A DNA stretch of 64,000 nucleotides from Planctomyces sp. (GTDB lineage: Bacteria > Planctomycetota > Planctomycetia > Planctomycetales > Planctomycetaceae), in NCBI GenBank assembly GCA_016795105.1, contig JAEUIH010000007.1, forward strand, positions 62,001 to 126,000, in the 5' to 3' direction. The position numbers and the translations under genes were made by a program. This document shows, piece by piece, positions 25,874 through 35,660 of this stretch; within the stretch, counting starts at the first letter, position 1; every line of letters starts with the position of its first letter. The notes below the pieces were generated by a model. The model was not told the origin of the DNA, ran no database searches, and was given only the letters and a program-made list of their open reading frames with translations.

Positions 25874-26644
25874 TCAACGGTTTGCCAGCCAATTGGCAGC
25901 GTTCTCTGCCTTCAGTTTCAAAAGAATCGCTTCAGGCAGACCGCTTTCGATCAGTTTTAGTATCGCAGAATCCGGATAAAACAGCGGTGCGTGAGTCCCG
26001 AAGACAATTCGTTCAGCTGGAAGGCTCTCGATAAGTTTCCCAGCGCCAGCAATTCCTTCAAGCATCGCTATGTCAAAGTGAATGCTGGTGTCCAGAGTGA
26101 GCTCAACAGCCTGTGCCACGGAAACCGATCGAAACGCATTCAGAATCATGATCTGTGTACCGCCGACTTCCTTGAGGACGGCTTTGAGCGGCGAAAGATC
26201 TACCGACGGAATACGATGCAGTGTGTGCTGAGTCCGCTCGTCTTCCATTCCCACAACAAGCTGTACAGCCAAACTGCGATCATTCGCAAATCTGAGTAGC
26301 TCTGCGAATCGCGAATCGTCGAGCATATAGCCGTGATACGCGGGATGGAGACGAATTCCAGGCATCTGAAATTCTTCATCGATGCGGCGCAAATCGTCCT
26401 CCCAGTCCGGAAGTGTCGGATTTACCGTTCCAAAAGGAATCAGGAATCCGTCGTCGGATTCGCGGCATTTCTGCGAGAGTCGTTCATTGACGCCGCCGAT
26501 ATCTCGGTGAAACAGACCATCAAAGCTACCGGCCCACGCCTGAGTGATCCCGAGAGCTTTTAGAGTCGCAACCAGTTGTTCAGAATCGTCGGCTGTAAGT
26601 CTGCGGAATGGCCAGCGTTCCAAATAGACGTTGGTGTCGATCAT
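25874..26644 (-). CDS. Amidohydrolase-like TIM-barrel protein A
   Basis: This 256-residue protein resembles the amidohydrolase_2 group: MIDTNVYLERWPFRRL at the N-terminus (where the usual DxHxH is replaced by DTNVY), then GIRLHPAYHGYML (GIKLHP-type), and FGTHAPLFYPD near the C-terminus (GTDxP-type). Losing the first metal motif suggests a metal-free or altered active site. It overlaps the next gene by 4 bases (ATGA at 26641-26644) and so is probably translated with it. The reaction is unknown. It follows a sugar dehydrogenase on the same strand and could process a shared substrate. Confidence 0.75.
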   Translation of the reverse strand: MIDTNVYLERWPFRRLTADDSEQLVATLKALGITQAWAGSFDGLFHRDIGGVNERLSQKCRESDDGFLIPFGTVNPTLPDWEDDLRRIDEEFQMPGIRLHPAYHGYMLDDSRFAELLRFANDRSLAVQLVVGMEDERTQHTLHRIPSVDLSPLKAVLKEVGGTQIMILNAFRSVSVAQAVELTLDTSIHFDIAMLEGIAGAGKLIESLPAERIVFGTHAPLFYPDSAILKLIESGLPEAILLKLKAENAANWLANR

Positions 26645-27444
26645 GCTTTGATCTTTCCAGTTCCCAGAACAAGCGTACGCAGATTGTCCCGAAAGATTGC
26701 CTGTCGGTCACTGTCAGAAATCGCAGCCCCGTAAACCTTTGCGAGCTGTGAAGCGAAGCTGCGTCCGGCAGCGTCACTGCCGAAAATGACACGCGAGGCG
26801 CCCAGTTCACGGACAGCCATTTCTGTGAAACCAGCTGTAGGATCTGAGCCAGCAAGTTCCACTGAGACGTTTGGCAGACCCCGAATTGCCCGGATGCCAA
26901 GTTCCCATTGTCCACCGGCGTGGCCACATATGAAATGAGTGTCCGGGAACCTGCGAGCAAGTGCGGCCAGATGGAGCGGAGTTGATTCGCCCGGGGTTTG
27001 CGTTCCGTCCTGTTTGAACCATGTGTGCTGAAATATGACGGCCTTTGCCTTTGATGCCTTGTCAATGATGGCATCGAGTTCTCCGGCATCAGCTCGCTGA
27101 GCAACCCAGAGTTTGATCCCAACCATTGGGCCGTTCACAACACATCGTTCGACTTCGTCCAGACTCGCTTCAACATGTTCCGGACTGACATAGCAAAATC
27201 CAAGGACTCGGTCGGACCAGTGTGACATTGCCTGGATCACGTAGTCGTTGTCTGTCCTGAGTTCATCCGCAGTCGGGTTCTTTGCCCATGTGCTGCTGAA
27301 GAACAGACACAGACGCTCAATCTGATGTCGGTCAGCGATCTCCAGCAGCCCTGCCATCTTTTCTTCTGGTGTCCGCCCGGGAATACCAAGCAAATGGCAG
27401 TGCAGATCCCAGATTCCGAATTTTGCATGGAGTGGATGGTTCAT
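26641..27444 (-). CDS. Amidohydrolase-family TIM-barrel protein B
   Basis: This 267-residue amidohydrolase_2 homologue keeps the metal motif WDLHCHL (DxHxH), then VGIKLWVAQRADAG, FICGHAGGQW (metal His) and VIFGSDAAGRSF (metal Asp). The start is ATG 27444, which has AGGAA 6 bases upstream; a TTG start at 27483 is also open but has no RBS. It is the partner of the gene at 25874-26644, which overlaps it. These enzymes cleave carbon-nitrogen or carbon-carbon bonds of small acids or lactones. In this cluster of oxidative genes it might open a lactone product; that is inference. Confidence 0.82.
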   Translation of the reverse strand: MNHPLHAKFGIWDLHCHLLGIPGRTPEEKMAGLLEIADRHQIERLCLFFSSTWAKNPTADELRTDNDYVIQAMSHWSDRVLGFCYVSPEHVEASLDEVERCVVNGPMVGIKLWVAQRADAGELDAIIDKASKAKAVIFQHTWFKQDGTQTPGESTPLHLAALARRFPDTHFICGHAGGQWELGIRAIRGLPNVSVELAGSDPTAGFTEMAVRELGASRVIFGSDAAGRSFASQLAKVYGAAISDSDRQAIFRDNLRTLVLGTGKIKA

Positions 27445-27475
27445 GAAGATTCCTGAATTCCTGATCGTATTCGCG

Positions 27476-30400
27476 TCAATCAAGAAGGAATGACAGAAGG
27501 TCGGTCATCTCGGAAGGGGTGATCTTCTGTTCGAGTCCAACCGGCATCAATGACTGATTCTGGCTGACAACTTCTTCAATCTGCTCACGCCCCACGATTG
27601 TCGCAGTGCCGTTGGATTGAAGGATCGTCAACTGGCTGGCGGTCTCGTCTGTGATGATACCCGCCAGTTGTTGACCATCATTGAGCACCACAAGCTGAGC
27701 CACGTAGTTTGGAGCGACTTCCCGATTCGGATCCAGAATATGAAGCAGGACTTCATCGCGAGCTCTGTTTCGGATCGTACTGAGATTTGGACCGGTCTGT
27801 TGCCCCGTCACGCCTGCACGATGGCAATGCTGACACTCCCGGCGAAACACAACGTCTCCCCGTTGCTGATCTCCCTTCAGCGTTGCGATCTCCTGTCGAT
27901 ACTTCTGCACAACTTCCTGGCGAGCCGCGATAGCCGCGGAGAAAATCTGCAGAGCTTTCGCCTGCACATCCGGATTGCTGCTTCGCAGAAGGACATTCCT
28001 GCGAAGATGAGGCACATCGAAAACAGCAACTGTTCCGGCTTCGACGGCCGTCATCAATGCCGGGTGCCATTCGGGTCTCGACAGCAGAGCGTCAACAATC
28101 TCTCGCCGCACCTCGGGGCGTCGCTGACGATAATCAACGAGGATCAATTCCGGAATCTCTGCCTCTCGATACCCCGCTAACGCACGGACGGCTGCGACCT
28201 GCGACTCTGCGGCGCGATTCAGTTCAAGGCCCGACTTAAAATAAGGCATTCCGACACTAAATGTGACGTATTGCAGGAGCCGCGTTGCCTGCTCCAGCTG
28301 AACCACAGTCTCCGGATTGGACAGATCCAACTGCACCGAATTTTCAAGCAATGAAAGACTGTGTTCAATCTCCCGTTCAAAGACGTCGCTACCATGCTCT
28401 GGAATGGACGACAGCACAGAAGCAACATCTTTACCAGCGCGACGGGTTCCCTCAGCAACACCAATCGTGATCGATCCGGCAATGAGGGCTCGTTGACGAT
28501 CTGTCAATGTAGCAGACGGATTGTCTGCAGCCAGGCGACTCAGCTGACTCAATCGTCTCAATGGGCTCAATCGGCTCAGGCTGATTGTCTCCGGAGACTT
28601 CACGGTTGAGTCTATCTGCACTGATGCGACGGACTTCGCCGTAGCAGCCGAAAGCTCCTGAATCAGGAGGGAGAAACCTGGCGTGTATGAATCCGCGGAC
28701 CGCAGCATCGCTTCAACCAATTCCACTTCCACCCCATGCGATGAACTAAGGATGACATTTCTGATATATGGATCATCAGAATCCCGTGCAGCAATCGTTG
28801 CCATTGCGGCAATAACGGAGTTGTTGAGCGAGGTGTTTGTGCTACCGTTGATGATGGTCCAGGCGACAATACCGACCTGCATTCGGACTTCAATATCGGG
28901 ATCTGACGCCAGTTCAAGGACATCGCTCGTCAATGGACGCGAATCCAATCCAGCGTCGGGACCATCGTGACTGGTCTTCAGGAACCTTTCAGCAAGTACC
29001 ACGGCAGTAATTCGAACGCCGGGATGCGGGTCCTGCAGACCCACCATGACATCTTCTGGACGCAATGCATTGAGACCTTCCAGACTCCAGAGAGCCAGTC
29101 TCCTGCCCACAGCCTTTGAGGGTTCCGGATTTCTTATCAATTGCTGCAACAGCTCAACAGCCTCCGAATCCTGACGCTCAAAAATCAGGCGATGGGCCGT
29201 GTCACGACACCAGGATCTGGGATGACTTAGAAACGCAACCAGATTCGCCGTGGATTCTTCTCCCAAACGCGGGATTCTCGACATTTGAAAGCCTCGTGGA
29301 GCAAGTCGATAAATTCGACCACGATCCCGTCCATTTTCAAGATCCAAGGCCGCCTTAATGTCGTCCGGCATGGACCACGGATGTTCGATTGTTTCTCGAT
29401 ACATATCCGTCACATGGAGTGTTCCGTCAGGCGCGTTTACGAAATTGGTTGGACGAAACCAGTTGTCTTCTGACGCCACGAATTCGCCTCGCTCAATTGT
29501 CCGCGATGACCGAAACGCGGTTCCCGCACGTTCAAGTTGCTGATGGTGAATTAAATTGCCAGCCACTTCCCCAAGAAAGACAGTCCCATAATATTCCGGC
29601 GGATAAGCATCGCCTCGATACACCGTGGCGCCGGAAGCAGATGTCATATAACCGGAAGCGACCGATTCACTTCTTGGTGAGGCAAGCTTCGCATCTGATG
29701 CAAGTCTCGCGGCATTCGCAACCCGCCACGCCTCAGGAGCACTCTTCCGCCAGACAGGAATTTGATCGCCAGACACGGCGACATCGTGAACAACCGCGGC
29801 ATAGAGTGCATCAGGATTTCTGGCGAGGATTCCTCGGGGAATCACAATCTGCTGGATTGGATTACGAATATTGCAGATAAACCGATGCCCCCAATCGTCA
29901 AACGTATTCCCAAATCGAGCACCTCCTGCGAGCAGTTCCACAGAATCGGGTGAGTGGGGGCGGAAACGAAAATCTCCGGCTGACATCACAAGTGGCGATT
30001 CGTCCTTTGAGCCGCTCAGCCGGAGACTTCCACCGTTGGAAGAACCCGCTCCATACAACCAGTGATCATCGCCCCATTTCAGGTTGTTGATCACAGCCTG
30101 AACATTAAACTTTCGAAAACCCGAAATCACTGTTTCACGAACATCGGCTTTCAGATCGCCATCCGTGTCTTTCAGATAGAGAAGCTCGGGTGTGGCAACG
30201 ACGTAAATCCCACCGCGCCAGAACGCAAGTCCAGTTGGCCACGAAAGGTTGTCAGCGAAGATCGTGCTGCGATCGAAGACCCCGTCACCAGTGAGGTCCT
30301 CAAGAACTCGAATTCTGCCTAATGGCAAATCGGTAATTTTTTCCGTAAACGGTTTGTCATTCGCTTTGTCGGTGAACGGGTAGTCCCGCATTTCGGCGAC

Positions 30401-30619
30401 CCATGCTCTGCCAAACTCATCATACTCGATCGCCACCGGGTCATTGACCAGCGGTTCAGCGGCCAGCAGCTGCATCTCAAAGCCATCATGACAATGCATA
30501 GAGTCCAGAGACGCTGATGGCCCACGCGGTGGAACCCTGGGAATCGACAAACCCTCGCCGATGGACGCTGCCTCCTGAGGAGCGAAGAGCCAGATAAGTA
30601 CCAGCAGAGTCATTGGCAT
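27476..30619 (-). CDS. PVC-type membrane-bound dehydrogenase with HEAT repeats and cytochrome c
   Basis: This 1047-residue secreted protein has a PVC-type dehydrogenase beta-propeller at about 35-430 (GFEMQLLAAEPLVNDPVAIE, DGVFDRSTIFADNLSWPTGL, LKDTDGDLKADVRETV). A HEAT-like helical repeat region follows at about 450-900. At the C-terminus is a heme-binding domain with CQHCH near residue 930 (QTGPNLSTIRNR, DPNREVAPNYV). The start is placed at ATG 30619, where the signal peptide (TLLVLIWLFAPQEAASIG) begins; the frame runs to 30694. These proteins occur in very large numbers in planctomycetes and are presumed periplasmic dehydrogenases with unknown substrates. It is the first gene of the minus-strand set going to 22978. 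Confidence 0.85.
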   Translation of the reverse strand: MPMTLLVLIWLFAPQEAASIGEGLSIPRVPPRGPSASLDSMHCHDGFEMQLLAAEPLVNDPVAIEYDEFGRAWVAEMRDYPFTDKANDKPFTEKITDLPLGRIRVLEDLTGDGVFDRSTIFADNLSWPTGLAFWRGGIYVVATPELLYLKDTDGDLKADVRETVISGFRKFNVQAVINNLKWGDDHWLYGAGSSNGGSLRLSGSKDESPLVMSAGDFRFRPHSPDSVELLAGGARFGNTFDDWGHRFICNIRNPIQQIVIPRGILARNPDALYAAVVHDVAVSGDQIPVWRKSAPEAWRVANAARLASDAKLASPRSESVASGYMTSASGATVYRGDAYPPEYYGTVFLGEVAGNLIHHQQLERAGTAFRSSRTIERGEFVASEDNWFRPTNFVNAPDGTLHVTDMYRETIEHPWSMPDDIKAALDLENGRDRGRIYRLAPRGFQMSRIPRLGEESTANLVAFLSHPRSWCRDTAHRLIFERQDSEAVELLQQLIRNPEPSKAVGRRLALWSLEGLNALRPEDVMVGLQDPHPGVRITAVVLAERFLKTSHDGPDAGLDSRPLTSDVLELASDPDIEVRMQVGIVAWTIINGSTNTSLNNSVIAAMATIAARDSDDPYIRNVILSSSHGVEVELVEAMLRSADSYTPGFSLLIQELSAATAKSVASVQIDSTVKSPETISLSRLSPLRRLSQLSRLAADNPSATLTDRQRALIAGSITIGVAEGTRRAGKDVASVLSSIPEHGSDVFEREIEHSLSLLENSVQLDLSNPETVVQLEQATRLLQYVTFSVGMPYFKSGLELNRAAESQVAAVRALAGYREAEIPELILVDYRQRRPEVRREIVDALLSRPEWHPALMTAVEAGTVAVFDVPHLRRNVLLRSSNPDVQAKALQIFSAAIAARQEVVQKYRQEIATLKGDQQRGDVVFRRECQHCHRAGVTGQQTGPNLSTIRNRARDEVLLHILDPNREVAPNYVAQLVVLNDGQQLAGIITDETASQLTILQSNGTATIVGREQIEEVVSQNQSLMPVGLEQKITPSEMTDLLSFLLD

Positions 30620-30728
30620 AGTCGATCGTTCCTGAGTTATGCAAGACTTAAGGAGGATAGCAGCCATCGAAACTTCGTCCAGTATTCGATACATTTTGAT
30701 GACCGTAGCCGCAAAGAACCTTTAGTGA

Positions 30729-33470
30729 ATGGTGTGGAGCCAGCACGTGTCAGAAAATTCCGGCTCATCGCCTGAAGAAACAGCGTTCCGATATCTTGAA
30801 CAACTCCGATGGCCTGCCTACCCGTTTCAGGAACAGGCAATCTATGCATGGTTCGAAGGTGAAGATGGCCTGATGGTCTGTGCACCCACAGGTTCCGGAA
30901 AAACGGTCGTGGCCGAAACAGCAATGTTCGAAGCGCTGGTGACCGGTCGCCGTGCATACTACACAACACCGCTGATCGCACTGACGGATCAGAAGTTTCA
31001 GGAACTTCAGGAATCGGCCGTCCGGTGGGGGTTCACTGCAGAGCATGTTGGACTGGTGACGGGAAATCGCAAGGTCAACCCGAATGCTCCGATTCTGGTT
31101 GTTGTTGCGGAGATTCTGTTAAATCGATTGTTGTCTCCGGAGGAGTTTTCGTTCAATGACGTCTCCGCTGTCGTCATGGACGAATTTCACAGCTTTAATG
31201 ACCTCGACCGCGGAATCGTCTGGGAACTTTCTCTGGCGCTGCTTCCGAAACACTGTCGAGTTTTGCTGATTAGCGCTACAGTTGGGAATGCGGCAGATTT
31301 CGTGGTCTGGCTCAATCGCCAACACGGGCGACGGCTCAGGCTGCTGCAGAACACTGAACGTCGCGTGCCTCTGGATTTTCGCTGGATTGGCGACGAAATG
31401 CTCGCGGACCAACTGGAGATCATGGCTGACGGTGAGGAAAGCAGTCGGTATACGCCGGCGCTGGTTTTTTGTTTCAATCGCAATGAATGCTGGTCAGTAG
31501 CGGAACAACTCAAAGGAAAACGGCTCCTGGCAGATGGACAACAAAAGGCGCTGATCGCTGAAATGGATCAGATCGACTGGTCCGTTGGAGCTGGCGGAAA
31601 ACTCCGACAACTGCTGATTCGCGGTATCGGAATTCATCATGCGGGATTGCTTCCTCGTTATCGTCGAGCCATTGAAAAGCTGTTTCAGAAGAAGCTGTTG
31701 TCCATCTGTGTTTGTACAGAAACGCTGGCAGCCGGAATTAATCTTCCTGCACGCTCTGTTGTCATGACGTCTCTCCTGAAAGGGCCGCCGGGAAGAATGA
31801 AGCTCATTGACTCCAGTTCTGCCCATCAGATGTTTGGTCGCGCCGGACGACCTCAGTTTGACAGCAAGGGCTACGTATTTGCTGTGGCCCACGAGGATGA
31901 CGTTAAGTTGGTTCGATGGCAGGAAAAGTACGACTCAATCCCTGAAGATACGCGTGACCCGATGCTGATCCGCGCCAAAAAGAACCTGAAGAAGAAGATG
32001 CCAAAGCGACGTGAAGGACAGCAATACTGGAGTGAGAAACAATTTCAGCTATTGCGTGAAGCGTCTCCCGTCAAGTTGTCGAGTCGAGGTCGCTTTCCAT
32101 GGCGGTTGCTGTCGTTCTTTATTCGAAAGTCAGGCACCGTTGAGTCGCTGACGGATGTCGTTCGCAGAAGACTCCTCGATTCTGTCGAGCAGGATGATGC
32201 GGAACTGCATCTGAAGCGAATGCTGGTCACACTGGAGTCAGCCGGACTGATCACACTGGACCCTCCCCCGAATCTGACCAATCAAAAAGATCGAAAACCA
32301 TTTGTATTTGGGTCGCGACTGGCAGGAACGACTCCAGCTTCGCTGATCCCCAAAGATGGCACCACGTGGTCAGCCAGCCAATCTCGCTGGACTGCGAATA
32401 CGATCTTTGTGCACGAGCAACTGGGCGAGATTCACGACTTTAGTTCCGCCGAAGCTCGTCACGATGATTTTAGTGAGTTCGGCACCGGAGTGCTTGATGA
32501 AGACAGCATTGAAGGGGCTGGCTCTGAAAATGACACCGAAGCTGATGAATCTGCGACACTCGATCAGGCATCCGAAGCCATCGACACAACTGACTCCGAG
32601 GCTCCCATTGATGACCAGCAGAACGCAGTCGATGGTCCGACGGCAAAACCGGGATTGCTCGGAAGAATGATCGCAGAGGCCAGGACGTCAGGTGTTTCAA
32701 CGACTCGTAAGACGGATGTGGAGAAAAAATCTGACGCCGCATCCACCGGTGGCGTGGGAGCAGCCGGGACATGGCTTCGTGACTATGAACCGCGACTGGC
32801 TATGGCAACAGATCAGATGCCCATGATTTTCGCGTTTCGAAGTGTTCATCCCGTTTATGCACTCTACATTGCCGAGCATATGCACCGTGCAACTTACGAA
32901 GAGCGTCTTCAGCTGCTGGAAGCGATCCTCGATATGCCTCGTTCTGTCGCTGGAGCAGTGCGGGTACCGTTCCCGGATCAAATGCCTCCCGGACCACTTG
33001 CAACCGAGTTTCTTGATCGCAGCGTGATGTCAAGAGGTCTGGTAACTCAGGATGAACTGACCGGCTATCGCGATGAAGAGACCGGAAAACGAATTCCGCC
33101 ACTGACGCTTGCAGACAAGATGATGGCCCTGTTCAAAAGTGACTTCCCGACGATTGATGACGTGCAGAGTACCAGTGTGTGGTGTGTCGGTGAGTTACTC
33201 CGATTTGGCGGGAACTTCGACAAATATGTTCGAACTCGCGATCTGACAAAGCAGGAAGGCGTGATGTTTCGCCATTGCCTGAGAATGATTCTGCTATGCG
33301 GTGAATTCTCTCAGATCGAGCCGCCAAAGATGGACCCGGTCGAATGGCGTAACGATCTTTCCGAACTTGCCTCGATCCTGACCGAGTCGTGCCGTGCCGT
33401 CGACCCCGCAAGTACAGACGAAGTCCTGGAAGTCCTTTCTCAACAATCGGTCAATCCCAATGAGCTATGA
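30729..33470 (+). CDS. Ski2-like DExH-box RNA helicase
   Basis: This 913-residue superfamily 2 helicase has APTGSGKT (52-59), DEFH (151-154), LISAT (motif III, 179-183) and HQMFGRAGRPQFD (366-378, motif VI). The pattern and the Ski2/Mtr4/Hel308-like layout point to a Ski2-type RNA or DNA helicase. An acidic, disordered insertion lies at about 555-650 (EGAGSENDTEADESATLDQ). It separates the helicase and a C-terminal domain (about 680-913) that I do not recognise. It is likely to unwind structured RNA for decay or maturation. The ATG at 30729 is 109 bases from the divergent gene. The stop overlaps the start of the next gene by 11 bases. Confidence 0.85.
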   Translation: MVWSQHVSENSGSSPEETAFRYLEQLRWPAYPFQEQAIYAWFEGEDGLMVCAPTGSGKTVVAETAMFEALVTGRRAYYTTPLIALTDQKFQELQESAVRWGFTAEHVGLVTGNRKVNPNAPILVVVAEILLNRLLSPEEFSFNDVSAVVMDEFHSFNDLDRGIVWELSLALLPKHCRVLLISATVGNAADFVVWLNRQHGRRLRLLQNTERRVPLDFRWIGDEMLADQLEIMADGEESSRYTPALVFCFNRNECWSVAEQLKGKRLLADGQQKALIAEMDQIDWSVGAGGKLRQLLIRGIGIHHAGLLPRYRRAIEKLFQKKLLSICVCTETLAAGINLPARSVVMTSLLKGPPGRMKLIDSSSAHQMFGRAGRPQFDSKGYVFAVAHEDDVKLVRWQEKYDSIPEDTRDPMLIRAKKNLKKKMPKRREGQQYWSEKQFQLLREASPVKLSSRGRFPWRLLSFFIRKSGTVESLTDVVRRRLLDSVEQDDAELHLKRMLVTLESAGLITLDPPPNLTNQKDRKPFVFGSRLAGTTPASLIPKDGTTWSASQSRWTANTIFVHEQLGEIHDFSSAEARHDDFSEFGTGVLDEDSIEGAGSENDTEADESATLDQASEAIDTTDSEAPIDDQQNAVDGPTAKPGLLGRMIAEARTSGVSTTRKTDVEKKSDAASTGGVGAAGTWLRDYEPRLAMATDQMPMIFAFRSVHPVYALYIAEHMHRATYEERLQLLEAILDMPRSVAGAVRVPFPDQMPPGPLATEFLDRSVMSRGLVTQDELTGYRDEETGKRIPPLTLADKMMALFKSDFPTIDDVQSTSVWCVGELLRFGGNFDKYVRTRDLTKQEGVMFRHCLRMILLCGEFSQIEPPKMDPVEWRNDLSELASILTESCRAVDPASTDEVLEVLSQQSVNPNEL

Positions 33471-34230
33471 TTTCCCTCGGTACTGGAACCTTGCGTTTCA
33501 GGACGAAACACAACCTGAGGCCGACTTCATCGAAGAGGCATGCCGAAAATACTGCGATTTCCCATTGAAAAGGATTCTCGAACCGGCGTGCGGTGGCGGT
33601 CGTCAGGTCATCGAAATGGCTCAACGCGGCTACGATGTGACGGGATTCGATTTGAATGCGAAGTCTGTTCAGTTTGCGTCTGCTCAACTTCAAAAGCGAA
33701 AACTCTCCAGCCGTGCTCAGGTTCTGGAGGCCGACATGACTCTATTCAGCCTGCCGGACCCATTTGATGTTGCTCACTGTTTTATGAATTCGTTCCGTCA
33801 TCTCCTGACAGAGGCTGACGCCGCAAGTCATCTTCGCCATGTGGCGACATGCCTCAGACCCGGAGGACTTTATCTCCTCGGGATGCACCTCCTGCCGCCG
33901 GACGCTGAGGAACTGGATTGCGAGCGATGGACTACAAACTTCCGAGGCATCAGGATCACAACAACGGTTCGAGTATTGACATTTGACCGGCGAACAAGAG
34001 AAGAGACAGTGCGATTTAGTCTTCGTGTCCGCGACGGGAACAAGGACCTGCGACTCCGGTCTGATCATCGCCTGCGAATCTATCGAGCCGATCAAATTCG
34101 TCAGCTGTTTAGGAGAGTCCCGGAATTCGAGCTCGTAGATGTCTATGACTTCTGGTACGACCTGACACAGCCACTCAAACTGAATGATGAACTCGGTGAC
34201 ACCGTGTTTGTATTGAGGCGCATTTCATGA
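33460..34230 (+). CDS. SAM-dependent class I methyltransferase
   Basis: This 256-residue protein has a Rossmann methyltransferase fold with motif I at RILEPACGGGRQVIEMA, acidic loop GFDLNAKSVQFA, EADMTLFSL (motif II-like) and LRPGGLYLLGMHLL. It overlaps the helicase stop and is overlapped by the next gene (ATGA at 34227-34230), so three genes are tightly coupled. The substrate could be RNA, a small molecule or a cell-wall component; no substrate-specific motif is visible. The start at ATG 33460 is where the fold begins; the frame stays open upstream inside the helicase. Confidence 0.85.
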   Translation: MSYDFPRYWNLAFQDETQPEADFIEEACRKYCDFPLKRILEPACGGGRQVIEMAQRGYDVTGFDLNAKSVQFASAQLQKRKLSSRAQVLEADMTLFSLPDPFDVAHCFMNSFRHLLTEADAASHLRHVATCLRPGGLYLLGMHLLPPDAEELDCERWTTNFRGIRITTTVRVLTFDRRTREETVRFSLRVRDGNKDLRLRSDHRLRIYRADQIRQLFRRVPEFELVDVYDFWYDLTQPLKLNDELGDTVFVLRRIS

Positions 34231-35636
34231 TACTCAGCGACCACCGCTGGCTCAGAGTCACCTATCTGTGCGGGTTGTACTTTGCTCAGGGGATCCCCTG
34301 GGGATTTGTCTCGGTTACGCTTGCTGCCTGGATGGTCTCAAAGGGGTATTCGACAAACGAAATCGGACCGGTCATCGGAACCGCCACACTCCCATGGTCG
34401 TTCAAATTTCTCTGGGGCCCCGTGATGGATGGCTTTTCGCGGTCCGGTATGGGACGCAGACGGCCGTGGATCCTGTTTGCCCAGTTCGGCGCGGTGGTCT
34501 CTCTGGTCAGCATCGCCTTTTGGGCAGGTGCCGACGGTATCATCGCAGCGGCTGACAAACCGGGATCGCTCGAAGGAGCCGCAGTACAGACCACCGGACT
34601 GGTGGATCAGTTGCTTCGTTCTCCAATTGCCATGATCATCCTGCTTGCCAACATCTTCATTTCGATGCTGGATGTTGCCACTGATGCACTGGCTGTCGAC
34701 ATTTTGCCCGTCGCAGAACGTGGACGGGTCAATGGATTCATGTATGCATCGAACTACGCGGGCACAGCCTTTGGTGGCGCGGGGCTTGGCCTTCTGGTAT
34801 CTCGATATGGACTGAATGCGGGGCTTGCCGGCCAGGCCGCCGTACTCGTTTCCCTGATCCTGATTACTCTATTTATTCGGGAACGCAGGAGCGATCAACT
34901 CTTTCCTGGAACATTTCGAACGTCCGGATCTCTCCGCAATCAATCCACAGAGGACTCTGATTCGCCAACATCGACGGCAGCACTCCCGGAAATAACGGAA
35001 CGACCGGTGGTTCCATCCGTAGATCGAGTCCTTCAATTGCTTTGGCAACTCGGGAAGGCGTTCTGGAATCGGGACTCTCTGCTGGGATTGATTCTGGCAT
35101 TTGTTGCGAAGCTGGGAATCGGCTGTCTGACGGCCGTTCTGGTGGTGCATCTGGTTCAGAAAGGGGTTTGGACCAATGAAGAGTATACTCTGCTGAACGG
35201 TGGTGTTGCTGTCGCTTTCGGACTTGCCGGGTCTGTACTTGGAGGATTGTTGAGCGACTTTCGAACACCCCGCACAATGATCATCACGGCATCAATTCTG
35301 ATCGGAATTCTCTGGATGACATTTGGCCTTTCGGAAGAATTGCTCAGCTCACAATCGATGACAGCAATCCTGCTTTGCGGTCAGGAGTTTCTCTTGTCCA
35401 TGCTCACGGTTGCAATGTTTGCATTCTATATGAACATCTCATGGAGTCAGGTGGCAGCAACTCAGTTCACGGCATACATGGCGATCCTGAACTTCTCGTC
35501 GACAATTGGCAGCTTTCTGGCTGCCCGACTGACAGAGCAAATGTCTGTACCAGGTATTCTGCTGCTTTGCTCTGCACTTCAGGTGTTATCGATTGTGCCA
35601 CTACTCTGGGTTCGAGAACGTCACCGCGAACCGTAG
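34227..35636 (+). CDS. MFS transporter of the AmpG/PAT type
   Basis: This 469-residue polytopic protein with about 12 predicted membrane segments resembles the peptide-acetyl-CoA / muropeptide (AmpG) transporter group. It has YFAQGIPWGFVSVTLAAWM near the start, KFLWGPVMDGFSRSGMGRRRPW in the first loop, and ISMLDVATDALAVDILP in a central segment, which match the AmpG pattern (DVATDAxAVD). A hydrophilic loop (about 225-270) divides the halves. The likely role is import of anhydro-muropeptides or similar. It overlaps the methyltransferase gene by four bases. Confidence 0.82.
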   Translation: MILSDHRWLRVTYLCGLYFAQGIPWGFVSVTLAAWMVSKGYSTNEIGPVIGTATLPWSFKFLWGPVMDGFSRSGMGRRRPWILFAQFGAVVSLVSIAFWAGADGIIAAADKPGSLEGAAVQTTGLVDQLLRSPIAMIILLANIFISMLDVATDALAVDILPVAERGRVNGFMYASNYAGTAFGGAGLGLLVSRYGLNAGLAGQAAVLVSLILITLFIRERRSDQLFPGTFRTSGSLRNQSTEDSDSPTSTAALPEITERPVVPSVDRVLQLLWQLGKAFWNRDSLLGLILAFVAKLGIGCLTAVLVVHLVQKGVWTNEEYTLLNGGVAVAFGLAGSVLGGLLSDFRTPRTMIITASILIGILWMTFGLSEELLSSQSMTAILLCGQEFLLSMLTVAMFAFYMNISWSQVAATQFTAYMAILNFSSTIGSFLAARLTEQMSVPGILLLCSALQVLSIVPLLWVRERHREP

Positions 35637-35660
35637 CAAACTGCGAAAAACAAAACCCTG

